Shown here piece by piece: positions 38,733 through 48,055 of a stretch of 64,000 nt of DNA. The stretch is taken from assembly GCF_000234665.1 (NCBI RefSeq), contig NC_018328.1, positions 692,179 to 756,178 of the forward strand. Direction: 5' to 3'. The translations under genes and the position numbers were made by a program. The number at the start of each line of letters is the position of its first letter. The first letter of the stretch is position 1. Source of the stretch: Leishmania mexicana MHOM/GT/2001/U1103. Its lineage: Eukaryota > Euglenozoa > Kinetoplastea > Trypanosomatida > Trypanosomatidae. Below the pieces are notes generated by a model, which was given only the letters and a program-made list of their open reading frames with translations, had not been told where the DNA came from and did no database searches.

Positions 38733-41687
38733 CTACACATGTAGGGTTCTGTCGAGTGCCCCAGAGACCCGTCGATCCAACGCCTCGATCACATGCAGCA
38801 CCTCGGTAGCGAACATAGAGGAGTAGTCCACCGCGCCATTGGTGACGCCGCAGTCAGTGTCTTCGCTCACGTAGGATCGGCGAAGGTCCGGTGGGGTGAC
38901 GACATCGCTGCTGGCATAGCGCGCTGTCGAGGATGGCGGCGGTGAAGGCGCCGCATACGGCGCGGAGACACTCGGCCACAAGCGACCCTGGCCACGGTGG
39001 TGCGACGCCAGTAGCATGCGCTCTGCGTCATATGGGTTGTCACCCACGAGCGGCCACGCCGCCGTGGACGAGGGGCCGCTTAGTGGATCTGGATACGCCG
39101 TGTTTGGTGGTGATGTGAAACGCGGCGGGCCAGCGACTCCGTTGATCGCCGGCGCGCCGGCGCGCGGAAGGGGTGCGGGGGCGCGGGCGTGAGCCTGCAC
39201 GCGGTTCTCCACCTCGGCAGGGGTGGGGAAGGAGGATGGGAACGACGACGCCGATTGCAACGACGTCTGCCCAACACACGGCTGGACGAGTGTGTTCGTC
39301 TTTCCATTCGCCACAGCAGATGATGCAGACGCTGTTTCGCGGGGTGCGGTGCTGGCGTCACCTCCACGCACGCCCCCAACTTGGTGCGTCGGCGACACAT
39401 CAGCGTCCCGTGCCCCCTTCTCGCCGCGCTGATGAGAGGTGGACACTGTCGCAGGGGTCATTAAGATGCCGTGCAGCAACGTTGAAGGAGAACAACTCTG
39501 TTCTGCTACAGGTGCGGCTGCGTTGGCGGCGGTGGGAATGGCGCCAAGAGGAGCTGAGGCAGCCCCGTGCTCCGCTGGCGGTGGCAATGGCGGTGGGGAT
39601 AATAAAGATTGCACTGTCGGAGGCGCGACGGGCATGTCGCTGCCCGCACAGCGCTCACTTGACTGCGGTGGTGGGAAGTCACGGCTCGCCGTCGGCCACG
39701 TTGTCTCCACCCACTCCTTTAAGGTGCGGTACTGCTGATTGAGCTGCTGGTACCGCACCTCCGCCGCCGCCGCGCAAGCGGCTTGCTCCATGCGCTCGAC
39801 CCCAACGGCTGGGGCGGCCTGCTGCTGCTCCTGCAGTTGCTGAAGGTCCTTGCTGAGCTCGTTGTGGCGAACCTGGAGCAGCTCGACCGAGTGTTGAATG
39901 AGTGCCCAGTCCTCCGCACACGCCAGCGTCTGTGCCAGACTTCCACGGCGGCGCATGTCTTCGCTACGGCACTCCAGCAAGGCGGCCTCGGCCTGCTCTA
40001 CGCGGCGTTGCAGCGCTCCGATGTGTGAGCGCGACACCTCCGCCTGGCTCTCCTGTGACGCTGACACGTGCTGCGCCGCCTCCAGCTGATGCTGCACCTC
40101 CTCGTAGCACTGCTTAAAGTGCATCGCCTCCGCTACCCAGCGCCGCCGCTCATGTCGCACGTTGCTCAGCATCGTGGCGACGTGCTTTAGCGCGAGTAGC
40201 AGGGGCGTGAGGGCGGTGCGCAGACTCGCCTCCTCTGCCAGAGTCGTGCTGGCAGATAGTTGTGACGTCGCCTCCGCCCTCCCGGTTACATCCCGGGACG
40301 TGCTTGCGCGGTGGCTCTGCACGAGTGCCTGGCGTGAGCTGGACGGCGAGGGGGGGCGTCGCTCTGGTGGTGTGACGGCAGCAGGGTCGGCGCTAGCCGT
40401 CGCAGGTGAGTTGCTCAACCCGTCGTGCGACGGTGCGGATGGCGGCTGTGACAGTCGCTCTGGTCCCCACAGGTCCCCTAGCACTGCAGCCTCTGCGCTG
40501 TGCAGTAAATTCTCAGCATACACACGCGCGCTTTCATGTGATGAGCCGCGCCGTCGCAACGGCCGCGTCTCCATGAGCGCCTTCTCAGTGGGTGTGCTAG
40601 TGGCGTGAGAGTTGGCAGGGAAGAGCACGACATGGGGGACGTCGCTGGCGTGGTTCTGCGTGCTAGCGGCCTCGTCGCAGGCTGCCTTGCTATTCGCAGT
40701 AACACGCGCGAACATCTCGCTCGCGGTGCCATCCTCATCGTCCCGACTCTCGTCCGCAAGACTTCGCTGATAGCCGTAGGCCACGTTGCTTAGTAGTTCG
40801 GCAAGGCGTTCCAACGCGCTTTGCAGAGCCGCCGAGAGCCGTTGCCGTGCTGCAGCGTTGGCGTGCTCGTCCGTCTCATGCACACGAAGCTGCTCCTGCA
40901 GGATGCGCAGCTGCTGTTCCATGTGGGAGTGCTGCTGCAGGGTGAGCTCCTTGCTGTGCTGGGCAGTCGTAATGCCCGCCTGCAGCCTCTGCATTTCGGT
41001 CTCCTGCCGGCGCAGCGCAGCACTGAACTCTGCAACGCGATCCCAGGCTTCCTGCACCTTGGCTGACAGCTCGTCACGCTCGGCGGTCAAGGAGAGCACC
41101 GTCAGCTTCGCTTCTGCCGCTTCGCGGCGCTGCTCCTCTGTCTGCGCTTGGCGCGCCTGCAGTCGCTCCTGCGCCTGCTGCAGCTCCAGCCGCAGTCCCT
41201 GCTTCTCTGTCTCTAGGCCTTGACAGCGTCGACGCAGCTCAGCGCACGTCTCCTCACTCATGCGCGCCTGCTGGCGTGCTTGCACTAGACTGCGAGACAC
41301 GTGGTACAGCTCACTCTTTAACTCAGCCACCATCTGCACATCAGCTGTTGCGCCGACCGGCGACACGGCTTCGGTTAACGTCCCATGGGCGACGGCCGCG
41401 GCAGCGTCGGGCTTCCGCGATGTGTGTGTGGAGTGCGCCGACACTTGCGCCATAGACCAGTGCCAGCTGCGCTGCTGCGACGTCTCCGCTGCGCCAGATT
41501 TAGGGGAATTCGAGCATGAGGACGATAGCGAAGCGTGCTTGGTGGTCGTCGCCAGCGCAGGCGATGGGCATTTTTCAGCTGCCCAGCCATCACCCACTGG
41601 GAGTGATAGTGGCGGTGCCCGGATCACCACTATGGTGTCCCCCTCCTCTGTAGCGGAGTGGGAAGAGGATCTGCTCCGGGCACTCAT
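38733..41687 (-). CDS. Coiled-coil protein, hypothetical (984 aa)
   Basis: Residues about 115-310 form a long coiled coil (VAELKSELYHVSRSLVQARQ, ETCAELRRRCQGLETEKQGL, LELQQAQERLQARQAQTEEQ), then another at about 520-680 (YEEVQHQLEAAQHVSASQES, ALQRRVEQAEAALLECRSED, HNELSKDLQQLQEQQQA). The linker (330-500) and the C-terminal 300 residues are Ser/Pro/Ala-rich and likely disordered. A short folded tail ends in FATEVLHVIEALDRRVSGAL. There are no catalytic motifs. The frame starts at an ATG at 41687 (MSARSRSSSHS). A cytoskeletal, basal-body or flagellar component is plausible, but the family is not recognised. Confidence 0.75.
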   Translation of the reverse strand: MSARSRSSSHSATEEGDTIVVIRAPPLSLPVGDGWAAEKCPSPALATTTKHASLSSSCSNSPKSGAAETSQQRSWHWSMAQVSAHSTHTSRKPDAAAAVAHGTLTEAVSPVGATADVQMVAELKSELYHVSRSLVQARQQARMSEETCAELRRRCQGLETEKQGLRLELQQAQERLQARQAQTEEQRREAAEAKLTVLSLTAERDELSAKVQEAWDRVAEFSAALRRQETEMQRLQAGITTAQHSKELTLQQHSHMEQQLRILQEQLRVHETDEHANAAARQRLSAALQSALERLAELLSNVAYGYQRSLADESRDDEDGTASEMFARVTANSKAACDEAASTQNHASDVPHVVLFPANSHATSTPTEKALMETRPLRRRGSSHESARVYAENLLHSAEAAVLGDLWGPERLSQPPSAPSHDGLSNSPATASADPAAVTPPERRPPSPSSSRQALVQSHRASTSRDVTGRAEATSQLSASTTLAEEASLRTALTPLLLALKHVATMLSNVRHERRRWVAEAMHFKQCYEEVQHQLEAAQHVSASQESQAEVSRSHIGALQRRVEQAEAALLECRSEDMRRRGSLAQTLACAEDWALIQHSVELLQVRHNELSKDLQQLQEQQQAAPAVGVERMEQAACAAAAEVRYQQLNQQYRTLKEWVETTWPTASRDFPPPQSSERCAGSDMPVAPPTVQSLLSPPPLPPPAEHGAASAPLGAIPTAANAAAPVAEQSCSPSTLLHGILMTPATVSTSHQRGEKGARDADVSPTHQVGGVRGGDASTAPRETASASSAVANGKTNTLVQPCVGQTSLQSASSFPSSFPTPAEVENRVQAHARAPAPLPRAGAPAINGVAGPPRFTSPPNTAYPDPLSGPSSTAAWPLVGDNPYDAERMLLASHHRGQGRLWPSVSAPYAAPSPPPSSTARYASSDVVTPPDLRRSYVSEDTDCGVTNGAVDYSSMFATEVLHVIEALDRRVSGALDRTLHV

Positions 41688-42630
41688 CGGACGAGCTCAC
41701 GCGGACGCACAGACACCCACGCACAATAACGAGGGAGTGAGGGGATGAACTGAGTGCCAGAGCGGACGACTGCCGGATCTTACGCGGCGATGCAAGTCAC
41801 ATGAGGCGCCTCCTCAACTACGGTCAACGGCGAGGGTGGCGGCAGAGGTAGCTGCCTTCACCATGCAGACTCTCGTTGCTGCCCTCGTTGACGCCTGCCA
41901 AAGAAAGGATAAAAGCTCTATGCGACCGTACCTTCTATGAGGGAGACGGGGAAAGGATGGGAGGGGGGAGGGGGTGGTGGCGGCGGCGGTGGCACATGGA
42001 ACGACAACTCTGGATCCAGTGCAGCTCTCCCCCTCTCTCAGTATATGTGTATATATATATATATATGGAGCGGGAAGAGGATGCGTCTTGAGGCGCGCGT
42101 GTGGACCTATGCAGGAGTTCAGGGGAGGGGAAAGAGGGGGGGGGGAAGATGGCCCAGCAAGATTGGATGCGGGGTCTTGCGAGCAGCACATCGCAGCCCA
42201 GCACAGCGCAGACGTGGTGCTGCACCGCACGCGCACATCGGCGCAAAGTTTCCTTGTGTGTGCTTGTCGTCTCTACTTTCCATGCGCACACGTGCACCTC
42301 TTCGGATTACCAAGTACGAATGGCGCACTCCCTCACTGCTGCACGTCAACGCTTACAGCCTCACCGACTACAAAAACGCACTGGCACACCCGCAGACGGG
42401 GAGGGGAGGGGCATGGCAGCATCGGATGCGCCGTGCCTCCCATCCAGCAACATGACTCGCCTTCCTCACCGGCTCCCCGCAAGCCACAGCAGGTCGTCCG
42501 CGTTGCACCCCATTGTCCTCTCCCGCTCGTGCGCCTCTCTAAAAAAAAAAGTATCCTGCATGGGACGAGGGACAGCAGGCGGACGATCCTGGTGCAGGAC
42601 TAGGCGAGCGCATAGGTACCCGTGCGTGCA
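41688..42630. other. 0.9-kb spacer
   Basis: 943 nt without a gene. It holds a (TA)n run at about 42047-42066, G runs near 42139-42147 and an A10 run at 42541-42550. Nothing else seen. Confidence 0.5.
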
Positions 42631-44907
42631 CTACAGCTGCTGCTCCAGCTCATTCAATATGGTGAACACCTTCCTCAGGCGCGCGTTGGCCGTGCGGAAG
42701 GCGTCTCCGCCACGGCGGTGCACAATCCCATCGAGGATGATCTGCCGCCACTCTGCCAGCATGCCGTCCATCTCGGCGACGCGGCCCTCGAGACTGGCAA
42801 GCCGCGCCACGAGCCGCCGTCGCCGCTGCGCCTGCGCCATTTCTCGTCGATTCACGTCGCCACTGAGCTGTTCGATGCGCCTAACGAGGTTGAGCGTTGC
42901 GGCGCTCATCTCCGCCTCAGGAACACCGCGCAACCAGCAGCGGTGGCACTCCGGCACGGCATTGAGCACGTCAAGCACAGCCGGCTGAGGGTCACGCAGA
43001 CGTAATGTCGCTTCAGTGCCGGCGGAGGGGTGCAACCCCAGTTTGCCGCAGCGTGCGTACAGGGCGGACCGCAGCACGGCAGCGAGACTAATTGTCAGAA
43101 TGTTGCCCCGCTCGCACAGGCTGTCCATCGTGGACACTTCAGGCACCAGCACGAGCTCGGTGCACCCCACGGCAATGCTCGCGTCCCTTGTGTCGTAGGG
43201 CAGACGCAGAGCGATGGGTGACGGTGGGGAGGCGTCAGTGCTAAGCAACGGCAGTGCTGCTGCTTCGCGTTCCCGCTCTCGCGCGTCGGGACAGGCAGGA
43301 CACCAACATGCCCACCCCTGCCGCCGCCGATCCCATCGCGGAAACGCCATGACAAACGCCCTCTCCCCTGCAACGCCGCTGCGAACGACGCACACGTTCT
43401 GCGAGAGGGCCATGTTCACGCTGTGCGTGAGAGACGGAACGGCTGGGGCTAAAGAGGCCCGCGCGCCCAAGGAGCCGCTGAGGTGCAGCGTGAAGGATAT
43501 GTTCGGCGAGCCAACAGCGCGCACGTGCGCGACCCGGTGACGGACCAACAGGTCAGGCTTACTGACCCACGCCCCCTTGACGAGCCCGTTGGCGGTGAGG
43601 ACGAACACAGCGTGCGTGCCGGCGTCCTCGTCGACAAGGCAGCCGCCAACGGCGACCGCCTCGTCCCCAGCCGCGCCGGTGTCGTCGCCAGAGATGAGGT
43701 GATACACCTCCACGCTCAGCGGGGCGGCGGGCACCTCGGCCCTCCACAGTGCCTCCTCCTCGCGTGTGCGGACCCGACCATCGTCGGTGGCGGCTGCCGT
43801 CGTAAGCACGGGAAGACAGTCGTCACCGAGGTGCACTGCGTACACGTCGCCACTGCTGCTGAGTAGGAGCAGGATAGCGGGGGTGCTCTCCGTCGGCGGC
43901 AGCGCGTACATGTCCACAAGGTCCAGCTGAGAGGTGGGCAGCATCACGGGCTTGGGGCTCGGCGGGTGCGAGGCAGCGCCCTCCGCACCGACCTCATCAG
44001 CGCTAGAAACTGGCACCATCTCGTCATGGTCAATGCGCTCTGCCACGGCGTGACTTGGTGAGTGGGCGCTGTCGCTCGCAGTAACGGTCGCGCCGCCGCC
44101 GCCGCCGCGGCCGTAGAGGGCCAAGGCGCGAAATCTCGCCACTTCTGCGGTGGTGGCATGCGCCGGGCATGCGTGTGGCAGACGTGTGGTGCTGACTTTT
44201 CCAGCCAGAGCCTTGAAACGCTTACTCTGCGCCTCCTTCTCTAGAGCGGTTGTGCCCCTGAGAGGGCTAATGGTCGTTGGTGCCGTCGACGGGCTCGAGG
44301 GAGAAGGGTGCGCATGCGCCTCGGCGTCAGCGAGGCTGCGCTCAATGACGGGTCGCAGTGCGATACGACGGTGTAGTGGCACAACGACACCCAAGTAAGA
44401 CTGGTCCGTGTCGTAGATGGTCAGGTCGCCCGAGATGAACAGCACACACAGCGCGTGGTGCGCCACGGTGTGCCAGCACACGCTCTGCACCACCTCGGGC
44501 ATCTCCAGCTCACACACCGCTGCTGGGAAAGCGGAGATGTCAATGATGTAGTGGTGACGGCGCACGTTGCTGATGAAGGCGATTTTGTGACCGTCAGGAG
44601 AGGCGTGTGCGGAGTGGCGGAACAGCGGCGTCGACGCGGCGGCGGAGGAAACCACCACTTCTTTGACGTTAACGTCCTCTGTGGACTGCCCCGCCCTCGC
44701 TGCGGACTCGGCATACCGGCTGAGCTCCGCCTCATTGGATGCCAGGGAGGCGTGTGGGAGAAAGCGCGTCTTGCGACTCAGCGGCAGCGGTACCAACTGC
44801 TCTGCTGGCGAGAAGGAGCTCGAGAAGAGGAATGCGGTGTCTGTGACATCGCGCGTGACAGCAAGGAAGGCGTTGTTGCCGATGTGCGCGGCGCCATTGG
44901 AGCGCAT
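42631..44907 (-). CDS. Beta-propeller plus C-terminal coiled-coil protein, possible Nup82/Nup88-type nucleoporin
   Basis: A 758 aa protein. The N-terminal 600 residues read as an irregular beta-propeller: short strand pairs with WD-like spacing, such as HASPDGHKIAFISNVRRHHY, SVCWHTVAHHALCVLFISGD followed by LTIYDTDQSYLGVVVPLH, LDLVDMYALPPTESTPAIL and LLSSSGDVYAVHLGDD, with low-complexity loops at about 190-300. The last 95 residues are a coiled coil (LVRRIEQLSGDVNRREMAQA, LARLASLEGRVAEMDGMLAE, ending KVFTILNELEQQL). A propeller followed by a short C-terminal coiled coil is the layout of Nup82/Nup88, whose trypanosome counterpart is Nup76. The identity is inferred from architecture only and could be another propeller protein. 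The ATG at 44907 is in frame and used. Confidence 0.6.
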   Translation of the reverse strand: MRSNGAAHIGNNAFLAVTRDVTDTAFLFSSSFSPAEQLVPLPLSRKTRFLPHASLASNEAELSRYAESAARAGQSTEDVNVKEVVVSSAAASTPLFRHSAHASPDGHKIAFISNVRRHHYIIDISAFPAAVCELEMPEVVQSVCWHTVAHHALCVLFISGDLTIYDTDQSYLGVVVPLHRRIALRPVIERSLADAEAHAHPSPSSPSTAPTTISPLRGTTALEKEAQSKRFKALAGKVSTTRLPHACPAHATTAEVARFRALALYGRGGGGGATVTASDSAHSPSHAVAERIDHDEMVPVSSADEVGAEGAASHPPSPKPVMLPTSQLDLVDMYALPPTESTPAILLLLSSSGDVYAVHLGDDCLPVLTTAAATDDGRVRTREEEALWRAEVPAAPLSVEVYHLISGDDTGAAGDEAVAVGGCLVDEDAGTHAVFVLTANGLVKGAWVSKPDLLVRHRVAHVRAVGSPNISFTLHLSGSLGARASLAPAVPSLTHSVNMALSQNVCVVRSGVAGERAFVMAFPRWDRRRQGWACWCPACPDAREREREAAALPLLSTDASPPSPIALRLPYDTRDASIAVGCTELVLVPEVSTMDSLCERGNILTISLAAVLRSALYARCGKLGLHPSAGTEATLRLRDPQPAVLDVLNAVPECHRCWLRGVPEAEMSAATLNLVRRIEQLSGDVNRREMAQAQRRRRLVARLASLEGRVAEMDGMLAEWRQIILDGIVHRRGGDAFRTANARLRKVFTILNELEQQL

Positions 44908-46278
44908 CGCCTCCGCAAGGTCCTTGGATTGCGTGCGCGTGCGGGGGGTGGGGTGGGGCGAGGGGGACTCTCAGGTCGTCCGCTCGATGCTTCAAGGTCA
45001 GAGAGGGAGATGGGCAAAGCAGGGAAGTGGGGCAGACGGCTGGTATGCCGCTGGTCTCTCGCACATTGTTGACGCACGCCTTGTACGGCTGCTGCTTCTG
45101 CCGTGCACATGCATTTTTCTGTGCGAAAGGGGGCGGGAGGAGGGATGCGGAAAGAGGAAAGCGAGGCGGTGTGCTCCGAGTGCTTGCGTGCCTGCGTGGG
45201 CATCTATCTATGGAGTGTGCCGGTGAGCACGCACTCTTCGGCCGTACTTGCAAAGGATCCCGTGATGTGTCTTTCCTGGTCCCCCTGGAGAGAGACACAT
45301 CACGGGATCCTTTGCAAGCATGGAGATGCAGAGGGGGGGGGCGGCGTGACGAGAAAGGGCCTCGCGAGGTGCGGGCACGCCCTTGTTGTTGTTGACGAGC
45401 TGCTGCGTCCCCCCGCTCCGCAGTGCCCCGACACGGGTGCCAGATGCTGACAGTCCATTCGTCTTTTCCTTTCCTTGTGCCCTTCACATGCTTGTACACA
45501 CGCACTTGCTCTCCCTCGTGTATCGCATGCGCATCGCTGACCCTCCCCGCTTCACTCAATCATCCACACCCACTCAACTCACGTGGCGGTAGAGCAAGGA
45601 GAGGAGCGATGCAAAGGGCAGCGTGACGCACAGCATCGAGAAGGAGGAGGGGGAGGGGGAGAGGGCGCGCAGCGATCCCAACGACATCGTAAGGCGAATA
45701 CACGCGAACAGCAAGAAAACGGGACGTATCAGCCGTCGCACAGACGGAGACGGTCGGGTAGGCAGACAGAGAGAGGGACGTCAAAGGTGCACGAAATATG
45801 TGCGATATCGTCGCTGTTGGTTGCCTGCAACATTACGAGGTATGTGCACAGCGACGACAGCGACAAGGTGTGGTGCTCATGGTGGTGAGGACGATACTAG
45901 CTGAGCCCTGCATCGACAGGCACACACTCTCATACACGGGGCACACGCACACTCGTAGAGCAAGAGAGGGAAAGAAAAACATGGAGGAGGAGGGGGTGTG
46001 GAAGGGCTGCATACATCAGTAGACATGGAGGTAGGTGAAGGACAGGAAGACACACACACACAAAGTAAAAGAGGAGAAGTACAGGGGGAGAGGGTGAGCA
46101 AGCAACACACGCGCGTATGCACCGGCACACCCATGCTCTATCACAACAGCGACAGTACACGCCCACATGCACACAGTCCAGAAAAACACGCACACGCACA
46201 TGCGCCGGCACGTATCCAGTAGGAGCAGTGCCGCAACACACTCGTGCATACCTGTGTTTGTGGTTGCCCTCGTGCACA
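44908..46278. other. 1.4-kb spacer with perfect inverted repeat
   Basis: No supportable gene between the SAXO-like gene and the propeller/coiled-coil gene. It contains the 26-bp inverted repeat at 45247-45318 (listed separately) and a CA tract near 46050-46061. It holds the SAXO 3' UTR. Confidence 0.5.
45247..45318. repeat. Perfect 26-bp inverted repeat (hairpin), 20-nt loop
   Basis: Left arm 45247-45272 and right arm 45293-45318 are exact reverse complements over 26 bp (the arm begins CTTGCAAAGGATCCCGTGAT). The 20-nt spacer can extend pairing by up to three pairs including a wobble. It would form a very stable stem-loop in RNA or a cruciform in DNA. It lies about 340 bp upstream of the propeller/coiled-coil gene ATG, in the region shared by the SAXO-like 3' UTR and the intergenic processing zone. 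Confidence 0.95.
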
Positions 46279-47079
46279 CTAGTACATGGTATCGCCGGAG
46301 GGGATATTGTAGACGGAGAGCTTGATGTGACCATCGCGCGAGGCAGGGCGCACCGGCACGAAGGCGGCTGGACAGTCGTGGCGCATGTGCATCGGCGGCA
46401 CCTGATACGCAGCGGAGACTGTTGTCTGAAAGTCACGGTTCTCAGGCAGGGCGATGGACTGAACGTCGCGGGCGGCGCTGCGCGTCATCGGCACTTCCTT
46501 CGGCGGGTACTCCGCCGTGTAGTTGGTAATGCCGTCGAAAGGGAGGCTATTCTGCAGGGTGTCGTCCGCCTTGAAGCTCTTTGGCGGCTTCGGCAGCCTA
46601 CCCTGCTCGGCCAGGTCACGCACTGGTTCCTCCATCGCCCCCTTCGTCGTCACGTACGTGCCCGGCAGTTTCGGGAGCGGGGTTTCCTTGCGTTTAGTAC
46701 GGTTGTAGTCAGGCATCCAGCCTGGAAAGTCGGCGCGGTTGGTTGTAGTGCCTTCAAACGGCAGTGGTGCCGCTGCGGCCTCACGGGGCTTGTAAGACTC
46801 CGCCGGGCGCAAGTCCTTACCCTTCAGCAAGTCCGCTGCTTCCTGCTTCGTCGTTTTGAAGTGGCCGGGCTCTGCCTTGGAGGGAAACACCGTCTGCCGC
46901 GCCTTGCGAGGCCGCTCTCGCACAATGTTCTTGCCAACGTACTCATCGCGGTAGGTAGTCTCCCCAACGAACGGGACGCGCAGGCCGGGGCACTGGTGCT
47001 TGCCGCACTCGCAAATACGGCACACACAGGTGCGGCCATCGCCGTAGTCGAGACTGGCGACGGAGTGCAGCTGCGTCAT
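46279..47079 (-). CDS. SAXO: SAXO (stabiliser of axonemal microtubules), MAP6/FAM154-related flagellar protein
   Basis: A 266 aa protein. The N-terminus carries the conserved cysteine cluster of SAXO proteins (CVCRICECGKHQCPG, residues 18-32). It is followed by spaced Mn-type motifs, visible as recurring blocks: VPFVGETTYRDEYVGK, LPFEGTTTNRADFPGW and LPFDGITNYTAEYPPK, each with an F-x-G-x-T-x-Y/N-x-x-[DE]-Y/F core, plus GTYVTTKGAMEEP-like linkers. The SAXO family binds and stabilises axonemal microtubules in flagella. In trypanosomes it is needed for motility. The long frame upstream (to 47844) is proline/serine-rich and treated as 5' UTR; MTQLHSVASLDYG at 47079 is the start that puts the Cys cluster at the usual position. 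Confidence 0.88.
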   Translation of the reverse strand: MTQLHSVASLDYGDGRTCVCRICECGKHQCPGLRVPFVGETTYRDEYVGKNIVRERPRKARQTVFPSKAEPGHFKTTKQEAADLLKGKDLRPAESYKPREAAAAPLPFEGTTTNRADFPGWMPDYNRTKRKETPLPKLPGTYVTTKGAMEEPVRDLAEQGRLPKPPKSFKADDTLQNSLPFDGITNYTAEYPPKEVPMTRSAARDVQSIALPENRDFQTTVSAAYQVPPMHMRHDCPAAFVPVRPASRDGHIKLSVYNIPSGDTMY

Positions 47080-48055
47080 GATGCCGTAGAGGTGTTGCTT
47101 CTCTGATGAGGTGGAGGGGGGAGGGGCTACGTCGGTGCTCAGTGGTGGCTTGTGTATGCGCGTCTGAGGACAGCGTGGAGGCCACACGCGCGCGCGGAGA
47201 GCGAGGCCACTGCAGGGGGCAGTGGGGCAGGGGAGGGGGGAAACTCCAGAGATAACAGGACGACAAAACCCGCTGGAGTCGCTGGGGTAAGGGGTGGGAG
47301 GAGGAGATAAGACAACGAGAAGAGCAAGCGGCGTGCAGCGAAGGGGCGAAAGGGAGGTGTGCGTGTGTGTGAGGAGCGGCTGTTCTAGGGAGGGGGGGGG
47401 GACTGTGAGCTTGTGAAGCCGCACCGTGTCATTAGAAATGAGAAAAGGGAAGGGAGATGGAGGCGTGTGGGCGGATGTGCTGCTGCGGTTTGGCGGCCCG
47501 CACGGACGCGCACGCAAACACGCGTGTGCGGCTCTTCCTTCATCCCTCTGCCCCTCCGCGTTGGAGTCCCTCACCGCGTGTTGCATCGCCTGTGGCGGTG
47601 GGGTCAGCGCACAGACGTACAGCACAGATCCACGCGCGAAGGTGCCTTCCACCTCCGCGCGCCCACCGTGTGACTGGAGGGAGAGGAGGTGGGGGTAAGG
47701 GGGAAGGGGCTGAGAGACAGGGAGGGCGCTCGAGAGTTGGACGCAGCGCGACACATAGACGTGGCAGATGCCATCCCAGCACCCGTGATGGGAGATGGCG
47801 AAGGGCAAAGCGCATTTGTAGAAGGGAGGAAGACGCGCACACACTCCGCGTAGAGCTCAAGGACGAGAGAGGCACAGAAACACGCAGACAAGCGAAGGGC
47901 GGGGAGGCGGTGTGTGTGTGGGGGGGGTGAGTGAGGTGAGGGTGAGGTGGTCGTGACTGAGCGAGAGAGTGTGAGGGGCAAAGAAGGAACGCACTGTACA
48001 TGAACAAGAAAAATATGCACGCAGAGAGAGAGAGAGATCCGACTCTGGTGTGGCG
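47080..48055. other. 1.0-kb spacer
   Basis: 976 nt, no gene. G runs near 47390-47400 and a GT tract with a G run near 47909-47929 on the plus strand. The sense strand is pyrimidine-rich upstream of the SAXO-like start (for example 47180-47400), as expected for its processing region. Confidence 0.5.

Noticed and set aside
46117..47106. 329-codon plus-strand frame
   Set aside because: Antisense shadow of the SAXO-like gene, whose Cys cluster and repeated motifs are clearly on the minus strand.
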